This document shows positions 35,651-48,500 of a stretch of DNA of 64,000 bases, piece after piece (the stretch's first letter is position 1; each line of letters begins with the position of its first letter). The notes under the pieces are model-generated. The model ran no database searches, was not told the DNA's origin, and worked only from the letters and a program-made list of their open reading frames with translations. The position numbers were made by a program, and so were the translations under genes. This stretch comes from Anseranas semipalmata (taxonomy: Eukaryota > Chordata > Aves > Anseriformes > Anseranatidae). The stretch lies in assembly GCA_013399115.1 (NCBI GenBank), contig VXAA01004226.1, positions 1,040 through 65,039 on the forward strand. The letters run 5' to 3'.

Positions 35651-37538
35651 CCCTTACCTTTAAAGCAGAATACTTTGAATACAAAGTGGAGGGAACTCAA
35701 GTTTTACCTTTAGACTGCTACTGCTTCAGTTTATTGACAGCTGTTTTTTCTAGACCTCTAGGGAGAGGAGAGATCTAAAGAAAGCAATGGATCACTCAGC
35801 ACTCCTGATTTGGTATGTACATACACCAAGATACATCCTTGCGTTTGGATTATTGTTATTACTTTTTTCTTTTTACTTACAATTACTTTTAAAGCTGGTA
35901 AAAATGTACACAGTTCCACTGGATTTCAGCAGTATTTTATCTGATTACAACAGACAGTTTGCACCTCACTGCTTGAAAATGCATTAGCATATGAATTTAC
36001 CTATAAATATGAATAAATAGGTGCAGATGCAAGCACACAGCAAACAAACATTTGCCTTTCATAAGGCACCTCATTGTTATACAGAAACCTACTCAATTAT
36101 TCACGAACTATGAGATACTCTTTTATCCCTGGCCTAGTTTAGGATGCCATTGGTTGTAATCAAAACTTCTGAAAGACTTCTGAAGTCCTCAGATAATTGG
36201 GATAGCCATTGTGAAGGAATTCAGCATCAGCCCTTTATCAGCAGAGAGAATGATAACCACTTGCCGTTTTTGTCTACATAATATTCAGTATTTCCTGTGA
36301 GATTTAAGTGTCTGTTTCTCAGACACGCATAGTTGAAGAAATGCCAAATATTTGATCATTTAATCAGTTTTACAGCATTCTTGGATAAGCACTCGCTGCT
36401 CAACAAAAGTGATTTAATAATTTTGGATGAAGGGCAAACAACATAGTCTAACAACATAACTATTGCTTTTTTTTCTAGAGAAACTCAGAAAGGTAGCATT
36501 AAATACATGCTATTTTGGGGTTCCCTTTTTATTAAATATCAATTGAATGCAAACTTGTTCAGTATGAGTCCTGAGGAGGACTCTAATGAAAACACCTGCT
36601 GAGTCCATGGCACAAGCAAAGTCTCTTCAAACAACACCATTCTTCTCTGTTTTACAAGATACAGACCAGGCGAAGCAGGAAAAAATACCCCATTATCTGT
36701 GCACTTCCATGTCAGTAAGTAATGGCAGTAATTCAGCACACTTGTGGTCAGGTGAGAGCTGGTTCAGCTGCCCCTTGCCATAGCACATAAGAACAATTTT
36801 CATGATGATGCAGAGGCCTGCAGGGAAGAGCAGCCTCTCTTACTGAAGATGGACTCTGCACAGCCTTGTCCTTTAGCAAAGAAAAAGGATTCCAGATCTG
36901 GAACAAAATAACCTGATCACCCCAAAATGGCTTCTGAAATCTTTATAGTCAGAAATTCAACTTCTAGTGCTACTCGATCTCTATTAATCTCTAGAGATCC
37001 CCTTTTTGTATTTTACTGAACACTACAATAGATCAATTTATGATGAAAATCTTTGCTTAATCTTCTCTCCTTACTTATTCTGCTGCTTAATTCACCTCTC
37101 AGCTTACCCTTCCAGTGATGTTCATATATTAGTCAATAATATTAAAAACAAATATGCAAAAGTCTGGCCTCTGAATGGATCACTATTCTTCACACCTGTA
37201 CCATACAGTTCTGTTTTATTGTTGCCATAGATATTAATAATATCCATTAAAAGACACATTACAGGATATCCATTGACTAAATTAGTTTTTTAGAAAGAAG
37301 GATAATTTTTTCATTTTCCTAAAATAATTCGAAAGAATTGGCTTGCTGAGGGAATCTTACATATGAGTTTCCATTTTTCAGAGGTTTCTAAAGTCTTTTT
37401 AATACTCATTTGCAAAAGATGCAATGTCTCTTTTTATCCACAGCTGTAACTAATGAAGCTTTCCCAGTTATCACAAATATTTAGAGAAGGGACTTTTATT
37501 GACAAGTCTCTACACATTATTCCAGAAATTCCACCTAA

Positions 37539-37606
37539 CACACACACACAAATTTTGTTTGATTTTCATTTTATTGTTAGTTTGAATAAACACACACACA
37601 CAAATT
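37539..37606. repeat. Duplicated (CA)n-AATT motif
   Basis: ACACACACACAAATT-type sequence occurs near 37539-37555 and again near 37590-37606, separated by a T-rich 35 bp. Confidence 0.8.
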
Positions 37607-38579
37607 ACAGCTGTATAGATCTGTAATCGGATCACTTAAGATTTGTTAAAGGGATACCTTCCTCTGAAATCTCCATCCCTCTATTCAATAGGTAGTACAA
37701 ATGGCAATCACTTTTTCTGGTATGTTGGAAAACCACCTAATTTTCTGTCAGTAGCTGTAGAAACATTTCTTCTCTTGAGAGAAGCAGCAGGGAGCCAGCT
37801 CCTAGCCACCAACAGAAACCAGGACAGGCACTGAAGCATCACTCATGGAGCTCTTTGCTAGCGCAACCCCAATGGTTCTCCCAGGAAGACACCTGCATAA
37901 TAATATTCAGTCTGGCATTTACATCTCATTATTTACAGAAAAGGCTAGCTGATTTCTCCTCCCTTACTTTCCATGTGCTCTCTTATTAGATGACAAATCT
38001 GCAGTACAAGCACTAAAAGCACTAAAACATGAAAAGTTGAAAGTTACTTTGCTAGTTTTCTCCATTAAAAGTGGATAATGTTTTTGAGGTATGTGAGAGA
38101 AATGCAATATGTCATGAGATTTAAAAAGACAAACAAAAAAAACCACCTTGACTCACAAATTAAAAACTGTAGCATTCATCGTAAGAAAAATAAAAACAGT
38201 TGTCACAATAAAGTCATATTTAACCACTGTTTTGACACCCACCACTTTTTTATTTTCCCAAGTGTACTTTGGCAAAGGGACAAGAGATGAGAGGTGACAC
38301 CTTACTGCTTCAGCAGAACTAAACATCGCATATTTAAATAAAATTTAAGAGAAATTGAAGAAGTTATTGTCTGTGAAAAAGCCCAAGAGGAAAATGAGAA
38401 GACAAAACCACTCATGCTTCAGCTAAAGAGCAAGTTATGAGATTTCAGCTATTGCTGAATAAAGGCAACGGGTTAAAAAAAAAAAAGTCACCATTGGAGT
38501 CCACCTACCTGAGTTACCAATACTTTGCGGTAAAAAGCTAAAAGCAAGTACTGTTGTAATAACACATGCCATTCCTACC

Positions 38580-39010
38580 ACACTTTGGTTTCTGGGCACC
38601 TTTGAAATGAAGGTGTCTCAGAAACGGTGTTTTTTCTGTCTTGAACAAGAAAGTAGGCAGCAGGATTTTGCTGCCTACTCTTCAGAAATACAATCACCAC
38701 TTCACTGAGCAGGTGCATTTTGGATGGCCAGCTTCAAGCTGGATGACAAAGCCAACGAGGAGAAATACCCAAGCGCAGCACTGAGTTCCCAAATGGGTGC
38801 AGAGCAGAGAGGATCAAGGGCAGCTCCTGCCCCTTAACCCCACAGTGGGAAGTCTTCCATGTCCCTGCAGATGAGCAGAGTTTCCCCACGGCCATCTGAC
38901 TCCCACCACCCTCTGCCCAAGCAGGAGGTGAGGCAAAAATAACCCAAAGCCCTGATCGGAAGTGTGAGGTTACTTGCTATGTCAGCAGCTCTGGGATATG
39001 GGGCTGTTTG
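38580..39010. other. GC-rich island, unidentified
   Basis: A GC- and CpG-enriched patch in intron 1 with the hairpin at 38652-38679 and C-rich runs (CTCCTGCCCCTTAACCCCAC). The 90-codon minus-strand frame at 39106-38834 resembles no family I recognise and lacks convincing splice context. It may be an old repeat or a regulatory element. Confidence 0.3.
38652..38679. repeat. Perfect 11-bp inverted repeat, 6-nt loop, GC-rich
   Basis: AGTAGGCAGCA (38652-38662) and TGCTGCCTACT (38669-38679) flank GGATTT. With one bulged C at 38680 the stem extends three more pairs (GAA at 38649-38651 with TTC at 38681-38683). Confidence 0.95.
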
Positions 39011-39881
39011 CTCTTTATCACAAGATACAACAAGTCTTGGGAAGATTCCCCTTTTTTCATTGATTCTAACTCTGCACCCTCTCTTTCCTATTTCAACATA
39101 TTTCAAACATTAACAAAGTGTCTATTGCAAAACAATTGCAATAGGAGCATAACTGTTTAAACTGTAAAGCCAGGAATAAAAAATCACAACTATATCCTAA
39201 AATGATCTCTAGTAATGCCTCCAATAAATGAATGCTGTCTGAAGATGTGTTGTTGAAGGCTGTCAAACAGGGAAAGATTCATCATGTATGATATCCCTGC
39301 ACTTGCTTTTGAGCTTCATTTTATCATCCTAATTAGGAAGCAAGGATAAACCTCCAGTATAGAAACCTTGCAGTATGACCTTCTACAAGGTTATAGAAGA
39401 CAATTAGGCTTTCGATCATTTTAGTGTCACAGTTCAAATCCTAAAAATTTTGATAGCATATTTTTATTATTCTTATTTTCCAGATTGCAAACATGCTGGC
39501 ATTTAAAAATAGGAATAGAAGAAATATAGAAACATCTGCCACAAACGGTTTCATCTCAGATTAGATCAATCCTTGTGGGCTTGATTGCAGTCAGTGAGAA
39601 TTATGATGGTTAGAGATGATTACGGACAATTCACCCAGTTATAGTATATATACGTCACTTTTCTGCTGCAATAACATACCATTATAGATCCATATACATG
39701 TTTATAATATACTATAATTTATGGTGTTATAGTCACAAGCTATATATGTAATCCATAAGAAGATTTATTTTACTATTAGAGAGTTCTGTGAAATCAAAGC
39801 ACACCATAGTAATTTTCCAAATATTCATATTGTAACTAAAGTACTGTGTGTACAAACAGTTTAGCTGTGGGAGCTGAAGTC

Positions 39882-39911
39882 TTTTTTTTTGTTTTTTTGT
39901 TTTTTTTTTTC
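39882..39911. repeat. T-rich tract broken by single G
   Basis: Runs of 7-11 T separated by single G, followed by CTCCTC. Confidence 0.9.
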
Positions 39912-41619
39912 TCCTCATGCTTAAAACAAGAGGGGGGATACATATCTGGAAAGATTTCCATGTTGTGTTCTTCTGAAAAGTGATATACAATTTTTTCAAC
40001 CCTTGAGTACCTACAGCTTAAAACTCAGCATCACTATTTTGCTTTAGCCAGCTGGGCAGTTCAAGGACAGAAGGACAGCTTACACAAATAACGCACTCAG
40101 ATTTCATAGCAGTCTACACATCAGCAGAATTTATCACTTTTTATTTGAATCAATGTTATGATTCTTTTAATAAAATCAGTTCCAGTAGCCATTTTTTGGC
40201 TTTCTGAATTTCCGACTCAGTTTTAGCAAGGCTAACTTCAGTGACTCTTTTGGAGGAAAACTAACACTGCTCTCTTCATGTCAGGCCTCATAAAGTAGAT
40301 GAAAAACAAACTGTTTACAACAGTTTTAGCAGGCATCCAGCAAGGAAAATCCTAGAACTTGCACTATTTTTAAAGAAATTATTATGCTCAAGAAATACCA
40401 AGCAATTCATTGAGCTTAAGCTGAACATATAGCAGTTACCTATGAACAATTACGTAGCCAGAATTTGTACCCAAGTCCATATCTCCTTCCACAGGTACTT
40501 TTCTAAATGTAATCAGAAAAAAATACTTAGAGAGAAAGTTGCAGTTTGGTTATACTCTAATATAACAACAAATACACATAGTTCACTTGAATATGACAGA
40601 CCACAAATAATGGTTTGATATTCTGCAATGAAAAGTAATATTTACAGAGGAAAAGTTACAACTTCTCTCATTAGTTTTATATTAGCTATATATTGAAGTA
40701 ATGGAAATATCACTGCAGTAAAGGTTCTTAATTTTTGACTCTTCTATATATGAGTTTATTAAAGTTGAAATGCAATAACTTTTACACATATTTAGTAGAC
40801 ACTCATAACTTTGTTCTCCAAAAAGATAAAGGCATTTCCAGGCATTTCTTCTGAACAGAACAGTAATCATAAGCACCTGTTCTATACTGAAGGACAAAAA
40901 CTCAAATCATTTTTACAGCTTCAATTCAGAGGGTTACAAGCTCAAATTCAGAGTCAAAAATTATTCTTTAGGTTGACATCAGCATCAGATAGCATTCTCC
41001 CACATCTACTCTTACTTCTCTCAACATTCTTGCACAGAAACCTCTCTCACAGCAAAGGTATCACAGTCCTCAAGATGATGTTGTTTTGACTGATAACATA
41101 CGTGGAAACTGTGTGCTTAGCATAGGATTTAATAAAGCTGAGCACAGCACTAAGTCTAAAGCACCTTCCACAGAGATAAAAAATGTAAGTTGGATATAAA
41201 TGCCACTCTATATGTATATAGGCGCATAATTTCTAACAGCAATTGATCCTCAAAGTAGAATTAGGAAAGTTAGGGTCTTTTATTCTTGGATGTGTTTTGT
41301 AGTTTCAGCATGTATCTAGTAAATCTTTGAAAACTAATACTGGTGAAAGCTAACTGTGATCTATAGGTACTGCTGTTATGTCCTTGGTCACTGTTCCAGG
41401 CGTGCTTGAAGTGTATGCAACATATTTAAATATAGTAAGACTAAACAATATGTAAATGCTAATGTAGAGCCCTTCAAACATTCTCTGATATATGGTATTA
41501 CAGAACAGCATATAAATTCTAAAAATTGCACTTATCCATGACATATGATTCAATAAACCTCTAAAGTAACAGGTTGTATCAATCAATCATATATTGGTTT
41601 CCTACAAATCAAATTTATC

Positions 41620-41637
41620 TTTTTTTTTTTTTTTTTT
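41620..41637. repeat. Poly-T tract, 18 nt
   Basis: Uninterrupted T run in intron 1. Confidence 0.95.
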
Positions 41638-44600
41638 GCAATGGAGTTACACATTCTGCTTTTACTCTCCTTTAAGTATTATGATATCCACTAGATTTTA
41701 TGGAGAAATTAATTTTATATAGAAAAGATGGTGTTCTGCAAAATGAAGCCTGCTATAGAGAAGGACCCTGAAAATAGCAATAGAGGATGTCTAATAACAG
41801 TGCAGTTTTCTTGACATTTGATCACCTGCACTACTGTACCCTCTAGGTTAAACTCTTCTCCTGCCAAAGAATCACAGATTTAACAGACGCCAGTGTGCCC
41901 CCAAAGACCTTCATTACATCTTTTAATCTAACTGAAGGGGAGGAAGATGAACTAACAGCTTGTGGTAACTGGAAATAGTTAAAAGATCCGAATTTGCAAG
42001 AATCCTCTAAAGCAGTATTAAAAAAGATACTCAGAAGGAGTTTGCCATTGAATAGTGTGGTGAAATTTCCTGCAGTATTCACAGAACTACCTGGAATCTG
42101 TAAAGTTGAAACAAACATACAAAAAATTTCATTTGCTCTAGATAAAAGTTTAAGAGGAAGATGTATATAATAAATATTTCAAATACTTCACTCATTTGTA
42201 CTAGTGGTATGTTTTCTGCCACTTCTGCTACTTATTTTACAGTATTTCCTGAAAGTCTCTACTTAAAGATGTACCAATCTGCTACTACAATGCATCAACA
42301 GTGCACTGAATAAACAAGTAGTCCAAAACAAGAAAAAGTATGAGAAAACAAGCACTTCTACACAAAAGAGAATTTGGAAGAAAAAGCTATAGCTGTTAGC
42401 TCATGTAACTAGCAACATTAGTTCTGTTCAGCTTTTGTTGCAACAGCAAATTTTTAACAGATAAAGACAATATTTACTCAAATAAAACTAGCATGAACGA
42501 TCTTCCCTAAGAACTCAAATGCAGCTGGTGTGCTGCATCCCCACCCAGCACATCCTCTGGGGAAATGTGCTAGTACGGGGGCTGGAAATCATTTTGTTGC
42601 AACCCCAGGGAAATAATGCAGAGGAAAGCAGATGGTCTCCAAATCCAGGCTCCATAAGTCCAAAAGACCACTCTGAATTCCCTGCTCTGTACCTGTGATA
42701 GATATCAAAAAAAGTCTGCCCTGGAAGTGTTTCAGAGATTCACCCAAAGTTTATCCAAGTAAATCCACAGAAGCCAAACCATGCCAGTGCCAATATGCTT
42801 TGACTCAAATCCAAAATAGTAAAACTTAACGCATTATAGATCAAATGAAAATTTCTTCGGTAAAGGAAGATGGTCACCAAATCAATTATATTATCTCAAG
42901 AAAAAAAGAAACAAATAAGCAAAAAAACCAAACCAAAACAAAACAAAACAAAACATTGTTGCCATCACTTGCACTGATTATCACCAGCATTCTAGAGCTT
43001 GTAGGAGACAAGACTGTCCTTTTACAACTATTCCCAATGGGCAGAAGAAAGTGATTAGTCTGCTCAGCTGATGCTATATATTCTGATATTCTAATCAGCT
43101 GCACACAAATAGAAAACATTTTGATTATCTATGCTCTGAGGACCATCTAGGGGCAGGATTGGACAGTAGAAGAGAAAAAATACTGCAACATTTCTGGTCA
43201 AATTAAACCTCAGATATGCTATATAGAGTATAAGCATCTAGCACGCTGGTTCAATACTAGCTAGAACAAGTCCTTTTTCTCACTTGCAGAATTAAAACTG
43301 CAACAGAAGAAAACAGCGTTGCTCACTTCTTGTGACTGCTGAGATAGTCTCGGCCATAGGATCTGAGGTTGTAACATGTATTCTAATCCAAAAGAGAGGG
43401 AGGGAGAGAGGCAAAAAAAAACAACAACAAAAAAACCCTTGTATGCTCATTAGTATTACCTCTACCAGAAGCAAGACTTGGTTTTGCAGTATTAAATGGC
43501 TAATCCTCATATTTTATTTGTGAAGTTTCAGTGAGAAACCTAAAAATTAGGAGACTTGTCACAGATACAAGAGCCAATCAGCTAACTCACAAAATCAGAA
43601 CAAGTCAGCTTTCTTTTTAAGCAATCTTTCCATGCAAAAAGCCAGTAGAAAACTATAGTTACAAAATAAAATATGCAGATTGTAAGGAAAGTACCTAGTA
43701 GGGTCAATAAAATAATACAGACAGATCTAAGTGCAGCACCGCAGAGCAACAATTGCTACACATACTCCCTTATTGTTTTAAAGCCTGCACTTGGGTGCAA
43801 TGACTCAGCTTGCATATCAACTGAAATAGTTAGGTAAGAGTTAGCATAGATGAATGAGAAAAAATGTGCAAGTCAATGAGCCCTGCCTCTTTCAGTTGTA
43901 GAAAGCCATGCAATAGTTGCCCACTACTTTTTGAACTTCTTCTACTCATCACACAATTTATATTCAAGGAGATATCTGAAGTCTGACAGTTTTTCTTGTT
44001 ATCCTTGTGGTACTGGCTCACCAGGATAGAACTAATTCCCTTCCTGAGGGGTAGAAGGAAAACAATGTTGGGCATTTCACATTCATGCTTCTTTTGTCAT
44101 AGCTTTGGAGAACTTGCTTTTGTTGGGATTTAATTCATAAGCCTTGCCCAGCAGATGTTTTAATTCTTGCAGCTAACACTTTCAGAAACAGATTTTTGCC
44201 TTTGACCCCAAATCACTTGGGTTAGTACATTTTTCTGTTGCTTTTACTACTTTTAACATGGATTGTAATGAATCTATCAGCAGGAAGAGCTGTTCAAGTG
44301 CAGACACAGTAGTTCAATACAGCATTCACCAGTGAACTTGCAGCATCAGGTCACAGCAAGACAGTCACTGTGACAGTAGCTGAGGATCCTGAACCATCTT
44401 ACCTTTTGATGACAGAACCTTTTGTTCTACTTCTCTTTAGAAGGATCCTACTCTATTCTTTTTAGACAGAACATAGTATGTAATTTCTCCTTCATCTCAT
44501 CTACCTTTCAAATTAATAAGCCACTGCTTCCTATTGTTTTCCCTCAGGTCTTTTTAAGTCTGCCCTGCTGGACTTTAAACATCTTTCAATAATCACCTTA

Positions 44601-44963
44601 AATGAGTTCAGTCATGGTTTATGATGGATTTATGCTTTTAGACTTTATAAATGAATAAAAATATTACATAAATGGACCTGACCCATAATGGAACATCTAT
44701 CAGACATCTTTACAATGAAATATTTTTTGACTTTTACAGAATTCTATATTTCTCTACTGTTACCTCTATTATTGCTGCTATTTCTATTGATGCATATGAC
44801 AAATTCCTCTTCTGCTGTTAACAGGCTTCATTCTTCTGTTATTAGCAGCATAGCAATTAAGGAACGTTATTAGCATTAGTAACTGTCTCACAGGGTACTT
44901 TCCAGGAGATGTACTGGAATGCCATAGGGAAGTCTGCTTATTTCCATCCTACATACATAACTT

Positions 44964-44989
44964 AAGTCTCCTATTCTTATAGGAGACTT
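44964..44989. repeat. Perfect 11-bp inverted repeat, 4-nt loop
   Basis: AAGTCTCCTAT (44964-44974) and ATAGGAGACTT (44979-44989) flank TCTT. Confidence 0.95.
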
Positions 44990-45531
44990 GCCAAACTTAA
45001 AACATTCTACAAAAATACTTGGTTTTGTGCTAAGTCTTTAAAATATTTTCCAGATATTTTAGATGCTCCTATCCTTGTTTCTGAAGTCTGCAGAAACATC
45101 ATTAAAAGCAGTGGTTTCTAACGGTACAGGCTTTTCAATGGTACAGGCACTAAAGACAGGAGGTCTTTGGGGTGTTCATTTTTTCTAAACTTAGACTTTT
45201 ATGAAAGTAATAGCATAGTTGTTAACTACAGTTTCTGAGTCTTATTTATATTCAACTTCTCCAATAATCTTCTACAGATGAAGGTCTTGCTATTTAGTTA
45301 TCTGCATCTCAAAACAGAGTGAAAGCAGTATTTCCACTGATCACAGACAGAAATGGGAAGAGAGAAGTGATGTCTTTCATAAAAATGAGTCAAGTTTGGC
45401 TTCAAAATACTGTCATTAAGATGGGTGGTCAAAATTACTCAGAACAGGTCTACGTGAATATTTTCACAGTTTCTTTTCAGAATTTTCTTTTATGCCCATT
45501 GCTAATAAAAAAATCACACTCAAAACATAGT

Positions 45532-45548
45532 AAAAAAAAAAAAAAAAA
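45532..45548. repeat. Poly-A tract, 17 nt
   Basis: Uninterrupted A run in intron 1. Confidence 0.95.
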
Positions 45549-48500
45549 GGAAGATAATACTTTTACAAGCTAACAAGCTATACCTACACAGATCAATACT
45601 AGAGCTGATCTTGTGGACTCCTTCCTGAAGCACAGTAGTACTAATCATTTCTTATCCTATGTCTTCCTTGCAAGAACCATTAGAACTGTTCTGACAGAAA
45701 GTAGTCCATATATACAGTGAATAAGAATATAGTCCATATATTCAGCTTGTCTTTCAGTGTTCTTCATCATTCAGACATTGTGAGAAAGCCACAATTTTCT
45801 TTCCTTAATCTTTAACTCAAGAAGTCTTCAAACAACCTCCAATTTCAATTGAAGGGGTATAAAAACCTTGCACCCATAAAAAGAATTTGCTTTGGACTAA
45901 TTCAAATGTTTTCAATTCTTTTGTATAATCATTAGTTTTTGTCCAGCTGAAACATCAGTAACTTTGGATTAGACCATGTTTTGGGCTTAGTCTTGGAGTC
46001 TTAGTGCATATTTAATACAGGATTATTTTAAAAACAAATTTAAAAGTGTTTCCCCCGCTACTCCCCTTACATGTCTACAAATACAAAAGAGCAGTTTAAT
46101 TTATTATAGAAAATAATAAGCCTTTGATATTGTTTCAGGAAAAGCAAGGCAAGCCTGAAAAAAAAGCATAAATCCCCCAGTGACCCATAAGCTAATTCAG
46201 TAACACAATACAACATATACTTAATTCCTTTAAGGTTGAGCAGTCCTATGTCATTGTAGTTGTCACTGTTCTTTGTAACAACAATACATCACTTTTCCAG
46301 AGATGCAAGTCACTTATGTAAGTGGGTGTTTGTACTAAAAATACACCCACAGTTAAGTGCCTGAGCGTGTGTACAACTTTACTCAGACACTTTACTGTGA
46401 GAAATGTGTACCATCAAAATGAAGGCACAGAAGATGTCAAAAATTAACTGATTTATAGGCACTGCAATTGGAAAATTCATTAGCACAGAGGATGTAAACA
46501 AAGTGTATGTTCTTAAAATAATAATAATAATAATAAAAAGCACTTGCAAGCTTTGCTGACTGAAGTCATTCAATTCTAAGGCAGCACTCTTTCAGATGTT
46601 GTCACTGGTGATTAAAATTTCTTAGAACTGTCATAGAGATGGTGTATATTGTATAAGAGAGTGCTTAAATTAAGAAATCTATTTTAGTATCCCTTTCATT
46701 ACTGCTGCAGAGAATTCTTGCAAACTGTGAACAACAAAAGTTTAACATGATGGCTGAGATTATTTTTAAATCACATAATAACAGTCAATAGTCCCACTCA
46801 GGGTTGATGGACTACCTGACCTCCATGATCCTATGAATGTGTGAATTAATGACTAAATGCAACCTTAAATTCTTACATTTTCTTTTAGAGCCAAATTCAG
46901 GTATATTTCTCTCTGAAGACAGTTTCTGAGGAAAAACAACTGGGAGAGATATTTCTCTACAGACACAGGCTTTTTATTCTTCTGTTTTGCCTTTTATTCT
47001 CTTTAAAATTGGACTTAAATGAGGTTGAGCAGAATTGGTCCATAGGGCCTATGAGAGGTTTTGCCAATTGTGGACCTTGGAAACAGGGCTGTCAAGCAAA
47101 GGCAAATGGCTGGAAGGTATCAAAGCATTTTTCTATCAAGTCCTACTTCTGCAAATGTAGAAAGAATTAATACAGTTTGCTTTTCCCAAGCCAACCTTAG
47201 TCTCTCTCTCCACTTCCCCTCCCCTGTCCTTACTGCTACATTCTTCTCAGCAGGAAAAACGTCAGCTTTGGGGAGAAGTAATTTAGGATGACAGCTCTTT
47301 CCCCATTTAACATTGCGAACATATCTGAAATTCAACTTTCTCCCTTCCAAATAAAAGACTCCCCAAAAAGTTCAGGTGTTGTCAACAGAAATTTAAAAAG
47401 TCAATGGACTAAGGGTCTTTTAGCAATGGTTGTGGCCCACTATGTAGCTGTAAAATTTGATTACAATGTCTGTGGATTAAAGTTCAGTTATTTCTGAAAA
47501 AGAAAAAAAAAAAAGTTGCTTAGTGTTGCTTTTTCTAGAGTAAGGATATGTAATCCTTTTTTCCTTTTTTTTTTTTTAATCCATCATGCTCTTTGCCTCT
47601 GAATTGCATAATTCTGACCACATCTCTTCAGTCTAAACATAGCACAGTTCAAAACATGGACACAGATGTCAGGCTCTGAACAAAAACTGAATAGAAATTA
47701 GATTTCAAGCTCTCAAATGGTAGTTTCCATTGTTTTGAAAGTATGAAGGGAGAGAAGTAACTCCCATGTCTGGGATCAGAGTTTTATCCACTGTTACAAA
47801 GATGTGTGCTTTTACTTACCGCTATACAATGCATTCTTTGTTCACAAGTTTTCAAAGTTTTGACCACATCATCTAGATAGCTGTACCAGAACACTTCTGG
47901 GATAGTTCAAAACCTGTATCTTTTACCCTTAGTCTAGGATAACTGCACATATTAAATATGCCAAATTTGTTAAATTTTATAGAAGAAATGGTATATAGGC
48001 ACCGTGTGGATTTTTAAATTAAAACACTTATTTCTGTAATGACACTTTTCTCCCCTTTTCTGTGTCATGTTTTAAGAGGAGCACTGCACAAATCAGTGCT
48101 TACAGGCCTGCTACTGTTCTAGTAGTGGTTTCGATGACAACATCCATCGTGAAGGTTACAACCCAACTTAGTCTAGAAAGGCTATAGGCTCAAACCAACT
48201 GCTTTCTCTAGATTTCATCAAGGCACTTAAGACCTCGCAAACTAGAAGTTAAAATTTCATTGAGCTTGAAATGTAACTCCTTTGCATTTCTAACATTCTT
48301 GTTACCATTCCAGGAGTAGTAAGTGTCACAACATGGGGATCGGTGTGACTCCACAGATGTAAATTATTGCTTGAACAGAAAATAATGTACTTCCAAGCAT
48401 TCCAGAAAACTCATTTCCTGCATGTCACCTGCAATTAATGATAGCTGAATGAATAAGACAAAAACTTTTGTGTGAAGAAGATACACAGGATGAATAACTA

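Noticed and set aside
46797..46845. Possible CR1 3' terminal remnant
   Set aside because: Words such as GACCTCCATGATCCTATGAA resemble the CR1 end, but the match is too short and loose to call.
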